DNA of 8,092 bases from Negativicoccus succinicivorans (GCF_018373335.1 NZ_JAHAHH010000059.1:1-8092); one strand, 5' to 3'; positions 1 to 6,095 are shown, numbered from the stretch's first letter. The notes: a model not told the origin generated them from the letters alone. Numbers and translations are program-made.

Positions 1-178
1 GGACGTAACGGGCAACATCGAACTGCCGGAAGGCACAGAAATGTGCATGCCGGGCGACAACGTCACGATGAAAATCGAACTGATCACGCCGATCGCGATT
101 GAAGAAGGTTTGCGTTTCGCGATTCGTGAAGGCGGTCACACCGTCGGCGCGGGCGTAGTCAGCGCGATCGAAAAATAA
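1..178 (+). CDS. tuf: Elongation factor Tu, C-terminal end (partial)
   Basis: This is the last 58 codons of EF-Tu, the GTPase that delivers aminoacyl-tRNA to the ribosomal A site. The reading frame begins at base 2 and the TAA stop is at 176-178. The translation carries the EF-Tu domain 3 signature: MPGDNV, then the stretch reading EEGLRFAIREGG, then TVGAGVVSAIEK immediately before the stop. This tail is among the most conserved protein ends in bacteria, so the identity is secure. The GTP-binding domain and domain 2 lie upstream of the window. Whether this is the only tuf copy cannot be seen. The stop codon overlaps the outer base pairs of a long palindrome that serves as the terminator. Confidence 0.97.
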   Translation, partial: DVTGNIELPEGTEMCMPGDNVTMKIELITPIAIEEGLRFAIREGGHTVGAGVVSAIEK

Positions 179-228
179 TCATGCAATAAAAAAGTGCTGC
201 ATATGCAGCACTTTTTTATTGCATGATT
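177..228. terminator. 52-nt perfect palindrome, tuf terminator
   Basis: Bases 177 to 228 form a perfect inverted repeat centred between 202 and 203: all 26 pairs match, with no unpaired spacer at the DNA level. In RNA the core GTGCTGC/GCAGCAC stem would close over a small ATAT loop, followed by a run of six T (212-217). This is a classic Rho-independent terminator for tuf. The A-run at 188-193 gives the mirror-image T-run on the other strand, so it could also stop antisense transcription. The outer pairs include the last two bases of the tuf stop codon. A promoter for the next gene starts within about 10 bases. Confidence 0.93.
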
Positions 229-236
229 GGGCGTGG

Positions 237-265
237 TTGGCGAAGCGGAAGTGAAATGTTATAAT
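237..265 (+). promoter_or_regulatory. Sigma-A type promoter of the ECF-S-like gene
   Basis: A -35 element TTGGCG (237-242) is followed by a 17-base spacer and a perfect -10 TATAAT (260-265). The -10 is preceded by TGT, giving an extended -10 (TG at 257-258). The predicted transcription start near 272 leaves a leader of about 28 bases before the ATG at 300. That is too short for a riboswitch, and none is visible. This promoter sits just after the tuf terminator, so the downstream gene appears to be its own transcription unit. Confidence 0.8.
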
Positions 266-299
266 CTAAATAACTTACGCTTGGAAATGGAGTTTTTAC

Positions 300-878
300 A
301 TGTCACGTCAACGTCTTGTCTTATTTACTTTTGCATATATTATGATTTGTATTGCCGGAATGGGTTTGCAAATTATTCCGTATGTCAATTTAACCGCCTT
401 TGCTCCTTACTTGGCAGCACTTATTATGGCGCCAATCGTCGGGGCATTAGTCGGATTTATCGGCTTTATTATGGTCGGCTATTGGCAGGGGTTACCGCTG
501 GGAATTGCCGGACATTTGATGCTCGCAATTTCGGTCGGTACCGCTGCTTATTACTTCGGAACCGTAATGGAGCAAAAGAAAAACAGCGGCTGGCTTCGCT
601 ATGCATATGCCATTGGCTGGGGTTATGTCGGTCAGGTCGTGATGGGGCTGTTTTTACTGTGGTGCCTGATCGGCGAACAGGCGCTGACTATTTTCGTGCC
701 TTGGTCGGTAGCGGCGCTGTTGGCTATGCTGTTGGCGTTAGCCGTCGATTATGCTTGGCCGGAACATTTACGTCACGTCATCGGCGGACCGTTACCGCAG
801 ATTAAAGCCGGTCGCAATCGTGCTCGTAAACGTCGCACGGAAGTGGCCGCAAAAAAATATTCGCAAAAGAATCAATAA
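300..878 (+). CDS. Six-helix membrane protein, ECF transporter S component-like
   Basis: This 192-residue integral membrane protein has about six hydrophobic segments, roughly at residues 5-24, 31-44, 46-62, 65-87, 99-124 and 130-152, with a short polar loop at 91-98. Its tail of about 35 residues is rich in Arg and Lys (RNRARKRR near 172-179) and should lie in the cytoplasm. The size, helix count and the small-residue stretch APIVGALVGFIGF (44-56) resemble S components of energy-coupling factor transporters, which bind a vitamin or other micronutrient and use a shared EcfA/EcfA'/EcfT module. No ATPase or T subunit lies nearby, as expected for group II systems. The substrate cannot be told from the sequence. 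A GGAG ribosome binding site at 289-292, 7 bases before the ATG, supports the start. The family call is by pattern only, and it could be another small membrane family. A 192-residue reading frame at 227-805 overlaps it but is a shadow. Confidence 0.6.
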   Translation: MSRQRLVLFTFAYIMICIAGMGLQIIPYVNLTAFAPYLAALIMAPIVGALVGFIGFIMVGYWQGLPLGIAGHLMLAISVGTAAYYFGTVMEQKKNSGWLRYAYAIGWGYVGQVVMGLFLLWCLIGEQALTIFVPWSVAALLAMLLALAVDYAWPEHLRHVIGGPLPQIKAGRNRARKRRTEVAAKKYSQKNQ

Positions 879-896
879 GAGAATGAGAGCAGTAGA

Positions 897-930
897 ATAA
901 AAAAACACGGCGCAAGCCGTGTTTTTTTAT
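897..930. terminator. Bidirectional terminator between ECF-S-like gene and sirtuin
   Basis: This is a perfect 15-bp stem (897-911 with 916-930) closed by a GCAA tetraloop (912-915). The core is ACACGGC/GCCGTGT, flanked by an A-run on the left and a T-run (922-928) on the right. It would therefore terminate the plus-strand gene ending at 878 and the minus-strand sirtuin ending at 927. The sirtuin stop codon (927-929) lies inside the outer stem. Confidence 0.93.
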
Positions 931-1697
931 GTAAGTAAAGGCGAGATCGCGTCTTCCAATACCTGACCGATAGACTCGCGAAATAAAATATTGGCCGCTT
1001 GGTCACGCGGAGTGGAGTCTTGATTAATTAACACTATTGCATCGCCGCCGAACTCATGAATGAATCCCGCGGCCGGCCAAACCACTAAACTGGTGCCGCC
1101 GATAATCAGCATATCGGCCTCACGAATCGCCCGAATCGCATGGGAAACCGTATCATTATCCAAGGGTTCTTCAAACAAAACGACATCCGGCTTGATAATG
1201 CCACCGCATTTATCACAATGTGGTATCGGGGTACTGCGCTCGATAATCTCGTCAATGGAGTATGATGCATGGCATTTTGTACAGTAATTGCGATGAATGG
1301 AGCCGTGCAGTTCGTAAACGGTTTGACTGCCGGCGCGTTGGTGCAAACCGTCGATATTTTGCGTGATGATCGCTTGGAGTTTTCCCAGCTTTTCTAATTT
1401 GGCGAGCATTATATGGGCGCGATTCGGTTGTACATCCTTCATCATACCTTGGCGTACTTTGTAATTGCTGAAAAACTCTTCCGGATGTTCGACATAGAAA
1501 TGATGCGAGACCATTTCTTCCGCCGAGTAAGGCGTACCCGTGTCACGGTTAAAGATACCGTGTGTCCCGCGAAAGTCCGGAATGTCGGATTCGGTAGATA
1601 CGCCGGCACCGCCGAAAAAAACAATACGTTGATGATTTTGTAAAAGATTTTGAAATGCTTTCAGTCGTTCTTGATAGGATGCATTTATGCGTGTCAT
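927..1697 (-). CDS. cobB: NAD-dependent protein deacetylase, Sir2 family
   Basis: This sirtuin of 256 residues removes acetyl groups from protein lysines using NAD+, giving nicotinamide and O-acetyl-ADP-ribose; it acts in the cytoplasm. Visible motifs are the NAD-binding GAGVST (30-35) and DIPDFRG (38-44), TQNID (112-116) with H119, the catalytic His131 in ELHG, two zinc-binding pairs (Cys139/Cys142 and Cys161/Cys164), GTSLVVWPAA (201-210) and LINQD (223-227). The length is typical. Aligned by eye with E. coli CobB, the Tyr/Arg pair that favours succinyl-lysine appears replaced by Ser77/Lys80, so plain deacetylation is more likely; the overall style is close to Thermotoga Sir2. The start is ATG at 1697 because AAAGGAGGG lies just upstream (1702-1710). 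A longer frame to 1880 would run into the divergent gene and add an unrelated N-terminus. The symbol is used in the broad sense. Confidence 0.93.
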   Translation of the reverse strand: MTRINASYQERLKAFQNLLQNHQRIVFFGGAGVSTESDIPDFRGTHGIFNRDTGTPYSAEEMVSHHFYVEHPEEFFSNYKVRQGMMKDVQPNRAHIMLAKLEKLGKLQAIITQNIDGLHQRAGSQTVYELHGSIHRNYCTKCHASYSIDEIIERSTPIPHCDKCGGIIKPDVVLFEEPLDNDTVSHAIRAIREADMLIIGGTSLVVWPAAGFIHEFGGDAIVLINQDSTPRDQAANILFRESIGQVLEDAISPLLT

Positions 1698-1727
1698 AGC
1701 TCCCTCCTTTGTGTAGCCTTTTCTTTC

Positions 1728-1736
1728 ATTATAGCA
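1728..1736 (-). promoter_or_regulatory. Extended -10 promoter of the sirtuin gene
   Basis: On the minus strand this reads TGC followed by TATAAT (hexamer at 1733-1728, TG at 1736-1735), a perfect extended -10. No good -35 hexamer is found at the usual distance, which is acceptable for extended -10 promoters. The predicted start near 1721 leaves a leader of about 24 bases containing the AAAGGAGGG ribosome binding site. Confidence 0.7.
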
Positions 1737-1762
1737 TCTGTAAAAATCTATTTTCGCGCTCG

Positions 1763-1771
1763 TGCTAAAAT
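1763..1771 (+). promoter_or_regulatory. Extended -10 promoter of the disulfide oxidoreductase gene
   Basis: TGC precedes TAAAAT (1766-1771), a one-mismatch extended -10 without a clear -35. The predicted start is near 1778, leaving about 36 bases of leader to the ATG at 1814. The element is an 8-of-9 inverted copy of the sirtuin promoter element at 1728-1736, facing the other way. Confidence 0.55.
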
Positions 1772-1813
1772 AAAAGAAATGAGTAATTATGAATGTAAAT
1801 GATGGGAGATAGT

Positions 1814-3331
1814 ATGGTAAAAAAATATGATTTAATCGTAGTAGGTACCGGCGCCGCTCTGACCGTGTTGGAAACTGCATTGCAACACGGTCAAAAGGTA
1901 GCAGTAGTGGAACGCGCCAAATTTGGCGGTACCTGCCTCAATCACGGATGCATTCCGACGAAGGTTATGGTAACGGCGGCGGATGCCTTGCGGGATACGG
2001 AACGTTGGGCCGAAATGGGAGTCAAGGGAGAAAAACCGACGCTCGATTGGGACATCATTTCACGACGACTTTGGAAACAAATCAACGTCTCGCAAACTAT
2101 GGCGAAAGATTATGAGCAACGTGAAAATTTGGATGTTTATCACGGCACCGCGAAATTTATCAGTAAAGATATACTCCAAGTCACTTGTGACACAAACAAA
2201 GCGGTGGAGATTTCCGCGACGACCATTGTGTTGGGCGTGGGGGCACGCACCAATATTCCCGATGTTCCCGGTTTGGAAACCATTCCATACTTAACAAGCG
2301 AATCTTTTTTCGGTGATCGTTTTCTCAAAGCGTTGCCCGAGGCCATGACGATCTTGGGGGGCGGCCCGATCGGTACCGAATTTGCGCACAGTTTTTCCGC
2401 ATTGGGCGTAAACGTGACTTTGGTGCAGCATAATCAATATCTTGTGCCGCGCGAAGAACCTGAAATTTCGGAATTTGTTTTGCGGTCCTTGCGAAATGCG
2501 GGTGTTACCGTTTATACCAATCAGTCGGTAGAAAGTGTCCGCAAAGACGGTGGGGAGATCCGTTGTACGATCAGCGATCGTGCGACGAAAGAAAATAAGA
2601 CCTTTACCACGGATGTTGTTTTCGTAGCATCGGGAATTATCCCCAATACAGATTGGCTGGATTTGGCGAAGACGGAAATTAAAACAGACGCTAAAGGTAA
2701 TATCATCACAAACGAGTTTTTGGAAACGTCCCAGACGGGTGTTTATGCGTTGGGAGATGTGGATGGGCAGGCGCCGTTCCGGCACAAAGCGAACTATGAA
2801 GCAGACATTGTTGCTCATAATTTGTATGAAGAAAAAGATCCGCAAAAATGTCGCTGGGCAACCTACACAAATGTTCCGGTCGTTACCTATACGCATCCGG
2901 AAGTGGCGCATGTGGGATTGACGGAAAAAGCAGCTAAAGAACAGGGATATGAAGTGCAGACCGCGTTACATCATTACTCTGATACTGTTAAAGCCTATGC
3001 GCTCGGCATCACGCACGGGAGTCCGGAAGACGGGTTCATCAAGCTGGTGATTGATCGTCCGACGCAAATTATTTTGGGCGCTCATATGGTGGGGTATCAG
3101 GCTTCTGTTCTACTCCAGCCGTATGTGAATCTGTTGAATGCGGGGACTATGGAACTGACGCCGATTCATCCTGAAATCGGTTCGGAGACGGTGCAGAAAT
3201 TACGTGAGCGAGGTTTAGTTCGTGAGCTTTTACCGCAACGTGTGCAAACGGTGAGTGAAACGATGGCACCGCATCCGAGCTTAAATGAAGTTTCGATGTG
3301 GACAAGATATTTTGTGGAAGGTAAAGTATAA
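1814..3331 (+). CDS. FAD-dependent pyridine nucleotide-disulfide oxidoreductase, class I (Lpd/MerA/Mtr-like)
   Basis: This 505-residue flavoenzyme belongs to the dihydrolipoamide dehydrogenase, mercuric reductase and mycothione reductase superfamily. It should pass electrons between NAD(P)H, FAD and a disulfide or related substrate in the cytoplasm. Domains in order: FAD-binding Rossmann motif near 7-16 (GTGAAL, with Leu where the third Gly is usual) and Glu33; redox-active Cys41 and Cys46 in GGTCLNHGCIPTK; nucleotide-binding GGGPIG (182-187); a second FAD motif GVYALGDVDG (309-318); and a C-terminal dimerisation domain from about 350. After the second Rossmann strand the sequence is VTLVQHN, without the acidic residue typical of NAD-specific enzymes, so NADPH use is possible. 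The C-terminus has two HP motifs (H452 and H487) and is about 31 residues longer than usual. No pyruvate or 2-oxoacid dehydrogenase genes are adjacent, so the substrate is unknown. The start at 1814 is chosen for GGGAG at 1804-1808; an ATG at 1799 lacks one. Confidence 0.88.
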   Translation: MVKKYDLIVVGTGAALTVLETALQHGQKVAVVERAKFGGTCLNHGCIPTKVMVTAADALRDTERWAEMGVKGEKPTLDWDIISRRLWKQINVSQTMAKDYEQRENLDVYHGTAKFISKDILQVTCDTNKAVEISATTIVLGVGARTNIPDVPGLETIPYLTSESFFGDRFLKALPEAMTILGGGPIGTEFAHSFSALGVNVTLVQHNQYLVPREEPEISEFVLRSLRNAGVTVYTNQSVESVRKDGGEIRCTISDRATKENKTFTTDVVFVASGIIPNTDWLDLAKTEIKTDAKGNIITNEFLETSQTGVYALGDVDGQAPFRHKANYEADIVAHNLYEEKDPQKCRWATYTNVPVVTYTHPEVAHVGLTEKAAKEQGYEVQTALHHYSDTVKAYALGITHGSPEDGFIKLVIDRPTQIILGAHMVGYQASVLLQPYVNLLNAGTMELTPIHPEIGSETVQKLRERGLVRELLPQRVQTVSETMAPHPSLNEVSMWTRYFVEGKV

Positions 3332-3335
3332 AGCA

Positions 3336-3369
3336 AAAAAACGGTATCCTCGAAAGGATACCGTTTTTT
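3336..3369. terminator. Bidirectional terminator between oxidoreductase and sstT
   Basis: A 15-bp perfect stem (3336-3350 with 3355-3369) encloses a CGAA loop. The core ACGGTATCCT/AGGATACCGT is flanked by A6 on the left and T6 on the right, so it serves the plus-strand gene ending at 3331 and the minus-strand sstT ending at 3379. Confidence 0.93.
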
Positions 3370-3378
3370 CTTTAGTAA

Positions 3379-4599
3379 CTATAAACGACCTTCTTTACGA
3401 CGTTCGGCAAATTCTGCAACAGCGGTAAAAAGCACGTCGCTGGAAGAATTTAAAGCGGTTTCGCAGGAGTCTTGTAAAACACCGATGATAAAACCGACAC
3501 CGACGACTTGCATGGCAATATCATTGCTGATGCCGAACAGGCTGCAGGCCAAGGGAATCAGTAAAAGCGAACCGCCCGCTACACCGGATGCGCCGCAGGC
3601 ACCAACAGCAGAAATGACACAGAGGAGAAACGCTGTAGCAAAATCGACCGGAATATTGAGCGTATGCACGGCAGAAAGTGTCAACACCGCAATCGTGATC
3701 GCTGCGCCCGCCATGTTAATGGTGGCACCCAGCGGAATGGACACGGAATATGTATCTTCATCCAAACCGAGTTTTTGGCAAAGGTTCATATTAACCGGAA
3801 TATTCGCGGCGGAACTGCGCGTGAAAAAGGCGTACAAACCGCTTTCACGCAGGGTTGTCAGGACAAGCGGATACGGATTGATACGCATTTTTACAAATGC
3901 GATTAAAGGATTCATCACCAATGCGGTGAAGAAGAAGCAACCCAGCAATACCGCCAGTAATTTTACATAACCGATGAGGGCGCCGAAGCCACTTTCGGCA
4001 ATGGTGGACGCGACTAAGCCGAAAATACCGAGCGGAGCAAAGCGTAATACCCATTGTACCAATTGTGTGATCACTTGTGCGAAATCCGAGATCAACTGTT
4101 TCGTTGTGTCGTTGGCCTGACGGAGCGCAATCCCCATGACACTCGCCCAGGCCAATATGCCGATGTAGTTGGCATTCATGAGCGCATGCACGGGATTATC
4201 GACGATGTTCAGAACAACAGTACGGATGACTTCAATAATATTAGTCGGCGGAGCGAGCTGAGCATCGGTGACTTGCAGCTGTAAGTCCGTCGGAAACAGG
4301 AAAGAAGCCGCGACAGCCGTCAGCGATGCGACGAAAGTGCCCACAATGTAAAGCATCAGGATCGGCCGCATGTTGCTGGAAGTACCTGCGCGCTTGGTCG
4401 CCAGTGCCGCCGTTACTAGGACAAATACGAGGATAGGCGCAACCGCTTTTAACGCATTAACGAATAATGTGCCCAAAATAGAAACGGACGCTGCCCATTG
4501 GGGAATAAATACGGCAAGCAGAATACCCAAGATGATCCCGACCAGGATCAATTTCACCAAGCTGGTTTCATTGACCCAGCGCCAAAAGTTTTTAATCAT
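3379..4599 (-). CDS. sstT: Serine/threonine:sodium symporter SstT
   Basis: This inner-membrane transporter of 406 residues belongs to the dicarboxylate/amino acid:cation symporter (DAACS, glutamate transporter fold) family and should import L-serine and L-threonine with Na+. It has many hydrophobic helices from about residue 14 onward. The conserved transport core is clear: RSSAANIPVNM (261-271), the unwound-helix motif GATINMAGAA (291-300), the small-residue hairpin ASGVAGGSLLLIPL (337-350) and QDSCETALNSSSD (376-388). The length is close to the roughly 414 residues of E. coli SstT, and the N-terminal FWRWVNETSLVKLILVG stretch fits that family. The start is ATG at 4599, with GGAGGG (4611-4606) six bases upstream. 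An in-frame ATG at 4605 would touch that site, and the longer frame to 4656 extends across the promoter. It has its own promoter and shares its terminator with the convergent oxidoreductase. Confidence 0.93.
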   Translation of the reverse strand: MIKNFWRWVNETSLVKLILVGIILGILLAVFIPQWAASVSILGTLFVNALKAVAPILVFVLVTAALATKRAGTSSNMRPILMLYIVGTFVASLTAVAASFLFPTDLQLQVTDAQLAPPTNIIEVIRTVVLNIVDNPVHALMNANYIGILAWASVMGIALRQANDTTKQLISDFAQVITQLVQWVLRFAPLGIFGLVASTIAESGFGALIGYVKLLAVLLGCFFFTALVMNPLIAFVKMRINPYPLVLTTLRESGLYAFFTRSSAANIPVNMNLCQKLGLDEDTYSVSIPLGATINMAGAAITIAVLTLSAVHTLNIPVDFATAFLLCVISAVGACGASGVAGGSLLLIPLACSLFGISNDIAMQVVGVGFIIGVLQDSCETALNSSSDVLFTAVAEFAERRKEGRL

Positions 4600-4627
4600 A
4601 TTCATCCCTCCACAATTTAATATGCTT

Positions 4628-4656
4628 ATTATAGCGAAATAAGTGTGGAAAGACAA
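4628..4656 (-). promoter_or_regulatory. Promoter of sstT
   Basis: On the minus strand a -35 TTGTCT (4656-4651) is followed by a 17-base spacer and a perfect -10 TATAAT (4633-4628). The predicted start is near 4621, about 22 bases before the ATG. A second TTGTCT lies 7 bases further upstream (4663-4658), forming a direct repeat with the first. Confidence 0.72.
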
Positions 4657-4681
4657 TAGACAAATGTATTTTTGCGATACA

Positions 4682-4717
4682 CAAAAAGAAAATAGCCGTC
4701 CAAAAGAACGGCTATTT
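4682..4717 (-). terminator. Terminator of the SIMPL-flavin reductase operon
   Basis: A 10-bp stem (4690-4699 with 4708-4717, AAATAGCCGT/ACGGCTATTT) has an 8-base loop. Read on the minus strand it is followed by a T-rich run interrupted by one C (4689-4682). It lies 10 bases after the stop codon at 4727 and separates this operon from the sstT promoter. Confidence 0.85.
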
Positions 4718-4726
4718 GCAAAAAAA

Positions 4727-5248
4727 TCATACTTCGTAAGCGCTCATGATTTCCGCGACGTAAAACGTATGCACATCATCCGGATTACGATCATAAAAGA
4801 AACTGAAAATTTCCGGATCCAAGCTATCTTTAGGAAATGCCAGTGACTGCAAAGTACGACATTCCAAATGCATCCATCCCGTGCCGCCTAACACCGGTGT
4901 GCTGCCTTGTTTGGGAGCGCAAAGAGTCAGACCCGCCGCGGTGATTTTATCTTCATCGCGGCCGCTGTGCGTGCCGCAATATTGAAGCATCGAGCGATAA
5001 TCATCGCGCAAGGGGACGGAGATCGTAAACTCATTTCTTTTTTCTAAAAGTTCATGCGTGTATCGTGACGGCTTTACACAAATCGTGATAACATATCGTC
5101 GCCAACGGTAACCGATCGATCCCCAATTTAAATACATTGAGTTGGCTTCGGTAAGCGTTCCTGTCGTTAAAAATACACCGCCGCGCACAGCGCCGACAAA
5201 TTTGGCGGCGGCTTCAGCGGGGGTCAGTGTATTCCATTCAGTAGCCAT
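4727..5248 (-). CDS. Flavin reductase-like FMN-binding split-barrel protein
   Basis: This 173-residue soluble protein belongs to the flavin reductase-like/flavoredoxin family, whose members bind FMN in a split beta-barrel and act as NAD(P)H:flavin reductases or electron carriers. Family marks are GGVFLTTGT (23-31), the N-x-M...WGSIGYRW segment (36-49), VKPSRYTHELL (58-68) with the conserved S-R-Y-T phosphate-binding region, FTISVP (74-79) and CGTHSGRDEDK (91-101). The length is typical and it is complete, with no signal peptide. The specific electron donor and acceptor are not evident. It is the second gene of an operon: its AAAGGAG ribosome binding site (5260-5254) overlaps the stop codon of the SIMPL gene and the gap is 10 bases, so translation is probably coupled. 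A dedicated terminator follows. Confidence 0.88.
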   Translation of the reverse strand: MATEWNTLTPAEAAAKFVGAVRGGVFLTTGTLTEANSMYLNWGSIGYRWRRYVITICVKPSRYTHELLEKRNEFTISVPLRDDYRSMLQYCGTHSGRDEDKITAAGLTLCAPKQGSTPVLGGTGWMHLECRTLQSLAFPKDSLDPEIFSFFYDRNPDDVHTFYVAEIMSAYEV

Positions 5249-5253
5249 ATGAA

Positions 5254-5261
5254 CTCCTTTA
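5254..5261 (-). promoter_or_regulatory. Ribosome binding site overlapping the SIMPL stop codon
   Basis: On the minus strand the SIMPL stop TAA (5261-5259) shares its bases with the AAAGGAG Shine-Dalgarno (5260-5254) of the flavin reductase gene. A terminating ribosome would therefore cover the next gene's initiation site, a usual arrangement for translational coupling. Confidence 0.8.
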
Positions 5262-5981
5262 GTCGACTAACTCAAACACGAGGCTGACGCGCATCGATAC
5301 CTTTTGATTGCCGGCGAAAAGAGGTGTGGAAGGTGCATTATCAAACTTTGCCCTCGCCATCATTGGAGCCGCCCAGTATTCATTTGTCGGAGCGACGCTG
5401 GCATTCATCAGGCGTCCCAGACGGGCATGTCCTGCACGCGCCATTATTTGCGCGGTGCGACGACCGTTGGCAATGGCTTCGGCCAGTAATTCGTCTTTCA
5501 ACTGTTGCGGTTGATCCACGACAAACTGAACATCGGAAACCGTGTTGGCGCCCGCGCTTACAACGCAGTCCAACACACGGCTCAAAAGAGCGGTGTCTTT
5601 CGTTTCAAAGACGATTTCGTTGGTCACACGATACGCTTTAATTCTCGGTATATTGTCTTCCGGATGCACATATACCGGCATAATTAAGAAGTTGGCGGTT
5701 TTCAAGTCCTTATCTTTTACGCCGGCCGCTTTAAGGGCAGCCACTACCGATTGCATGCGCTGATCGTAGGCTTCTTTCGCCACTCTGGCATCCGCACCTT
5801 GACCTTCAATGCCGAAACGCATCTGCGCTTTGTTCGGAACCAACTCGCGTTGCGCCTGTCCCTCGACGGAGACCGTGCGTTGCGGCGTGGCAGCGTCCAT
5901 TACAGCAGCCTGCACGCCGTACATTCCGGTGGCGGTAAGACCGGTAGCAAGTAAGCCGGCTAAAATCCATTTTCGTAACAT
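5259..5981 (-). CDS. Secreted SIMPL-domain (DUF541) protein
   Basis: This 240-residue exported protein has an N-terminal signal peptide: basic LRK, a hydrophobic stretch to about residue 20, and likely signal peptidase I cleavage after VQA (23-25). The mature part is one SIMPL domain (DUF541, about 35-240). It opens with TVSVEGQAQRELVPNKA (36-52), continues through an Ala-rich helix (64-87) and GVKDKDLKTANFLIMPVY (87-104), then AYRVTNEIVF (116-125), NTVSDVQFVVD (146-156) and a second helix rich in Ala (162-186) ending in AGHARLGRL. Family members are found in the periplasm, outer membrane or extracellular space; some are linked to stress protection, but no biochemical activity is established. 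It is first in an operon with the flavin reductase-like gene. A consensus AGGAGG site (5994-5989), 7 bases upstream, fixes the start. It is divergent from the repeat protein at 6096. Confidence 0.9.
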   Translation of the reverse strand: MLRKWILAGLLATGLTATGMYGVQAAVMDAATPQRTVSVEGQAQRELVPNKAQMRFGIEGQGADARVAKEAYDQRMQSVVAALKAAGVKDKDLKTANFLIMPVYVHPEDNIPRIKAYRVTNEIVFETKDTALLSRVLDCVVSAGANTVSDVQFVVDQPQQLKDELLAEAIANGRRTAQIMARAGHARLGRLMNASVAPTNEYWAAPMMARAKFDNAPSTPLFAGNQKVSMRVSLVFELVD

Positions 5982-6019
5982 AGAAAAACCTCCTTTAAAA
6001 ATAGAATATATCTAAAGAC

Positions 6020-6028
6020 ATTTTACCA
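6020..6028 (-). promoter_or_regulatory. Extended -10 promoter of the SIMPL operon
   Basis: On the minus strand TGG precedes TAAAAT (6025-6020). No good -35 is visible. The predicted start is near 6013, leaving about 31 bases of leader with the AGGAGG site. It is the mirror partner of the plus-strand element at 6039-6047 and both lie in one imperfect palindrome. Confidence 0.5.
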
Positions 6029-6038
6029 CATTGCATTT

Positions 6039-6047
6039 TGGTATAAT
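6039..6047 (+). promoter_or_regulatory. Extended -10 promoter of the exported repeat protein
   Basis: TGG precedes a perfect TATAAT (6042-6047). The -35 region is weak. The predicted start is near 6054, giving a leader of about 42 bases to the ATG at 6096. Confidence 0.68.
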
Positions 6048-6095
6048 TAAGAGCAAGGGAAACAAACGGTTAAATTAAGTACCGTGGAGGATATA

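Noticed and set aside
227..805. 192-residue open frame overlapping the membrane protein in another plus frame
   Set aside because: It starts inside the terminator/promoter region without a ribosome binding site, and its Arg/Tyr/Cys-rich translation has no recognisable domain; the frame at 300 has a membrane-protein pattern and a GGAG site.
1799..1813. Earlier ATG codons for the oxidoreductase at 1799 and 1802
   Set aside because: They have no Shine-Dalgarno and would bury the GGGAG that serves the ATG at 1814, which is placed directly before the first Rossmann strand as in the family.
1698..1880. N-terminal extension of the sirtuin to an ATG at 1880
   Set aside because: The added 61 residues match no sirtuin feature, cover both divergent promoters and overlap the oxidoreductase; AAAGGAGGG lies just before the ATG at 1697.
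2291..2911. 206-residue minus-strand frame inside the oxidoreductase gene
   Set aside because: It is a shadow of a conserved gene, rich in Arg/Phe/Cys and without a recognisable domain.
4600..4656. Longer sstT start up to 4656
   Set aside because: It would span the promoter -10 and the GGAGGG ribosome binding site.
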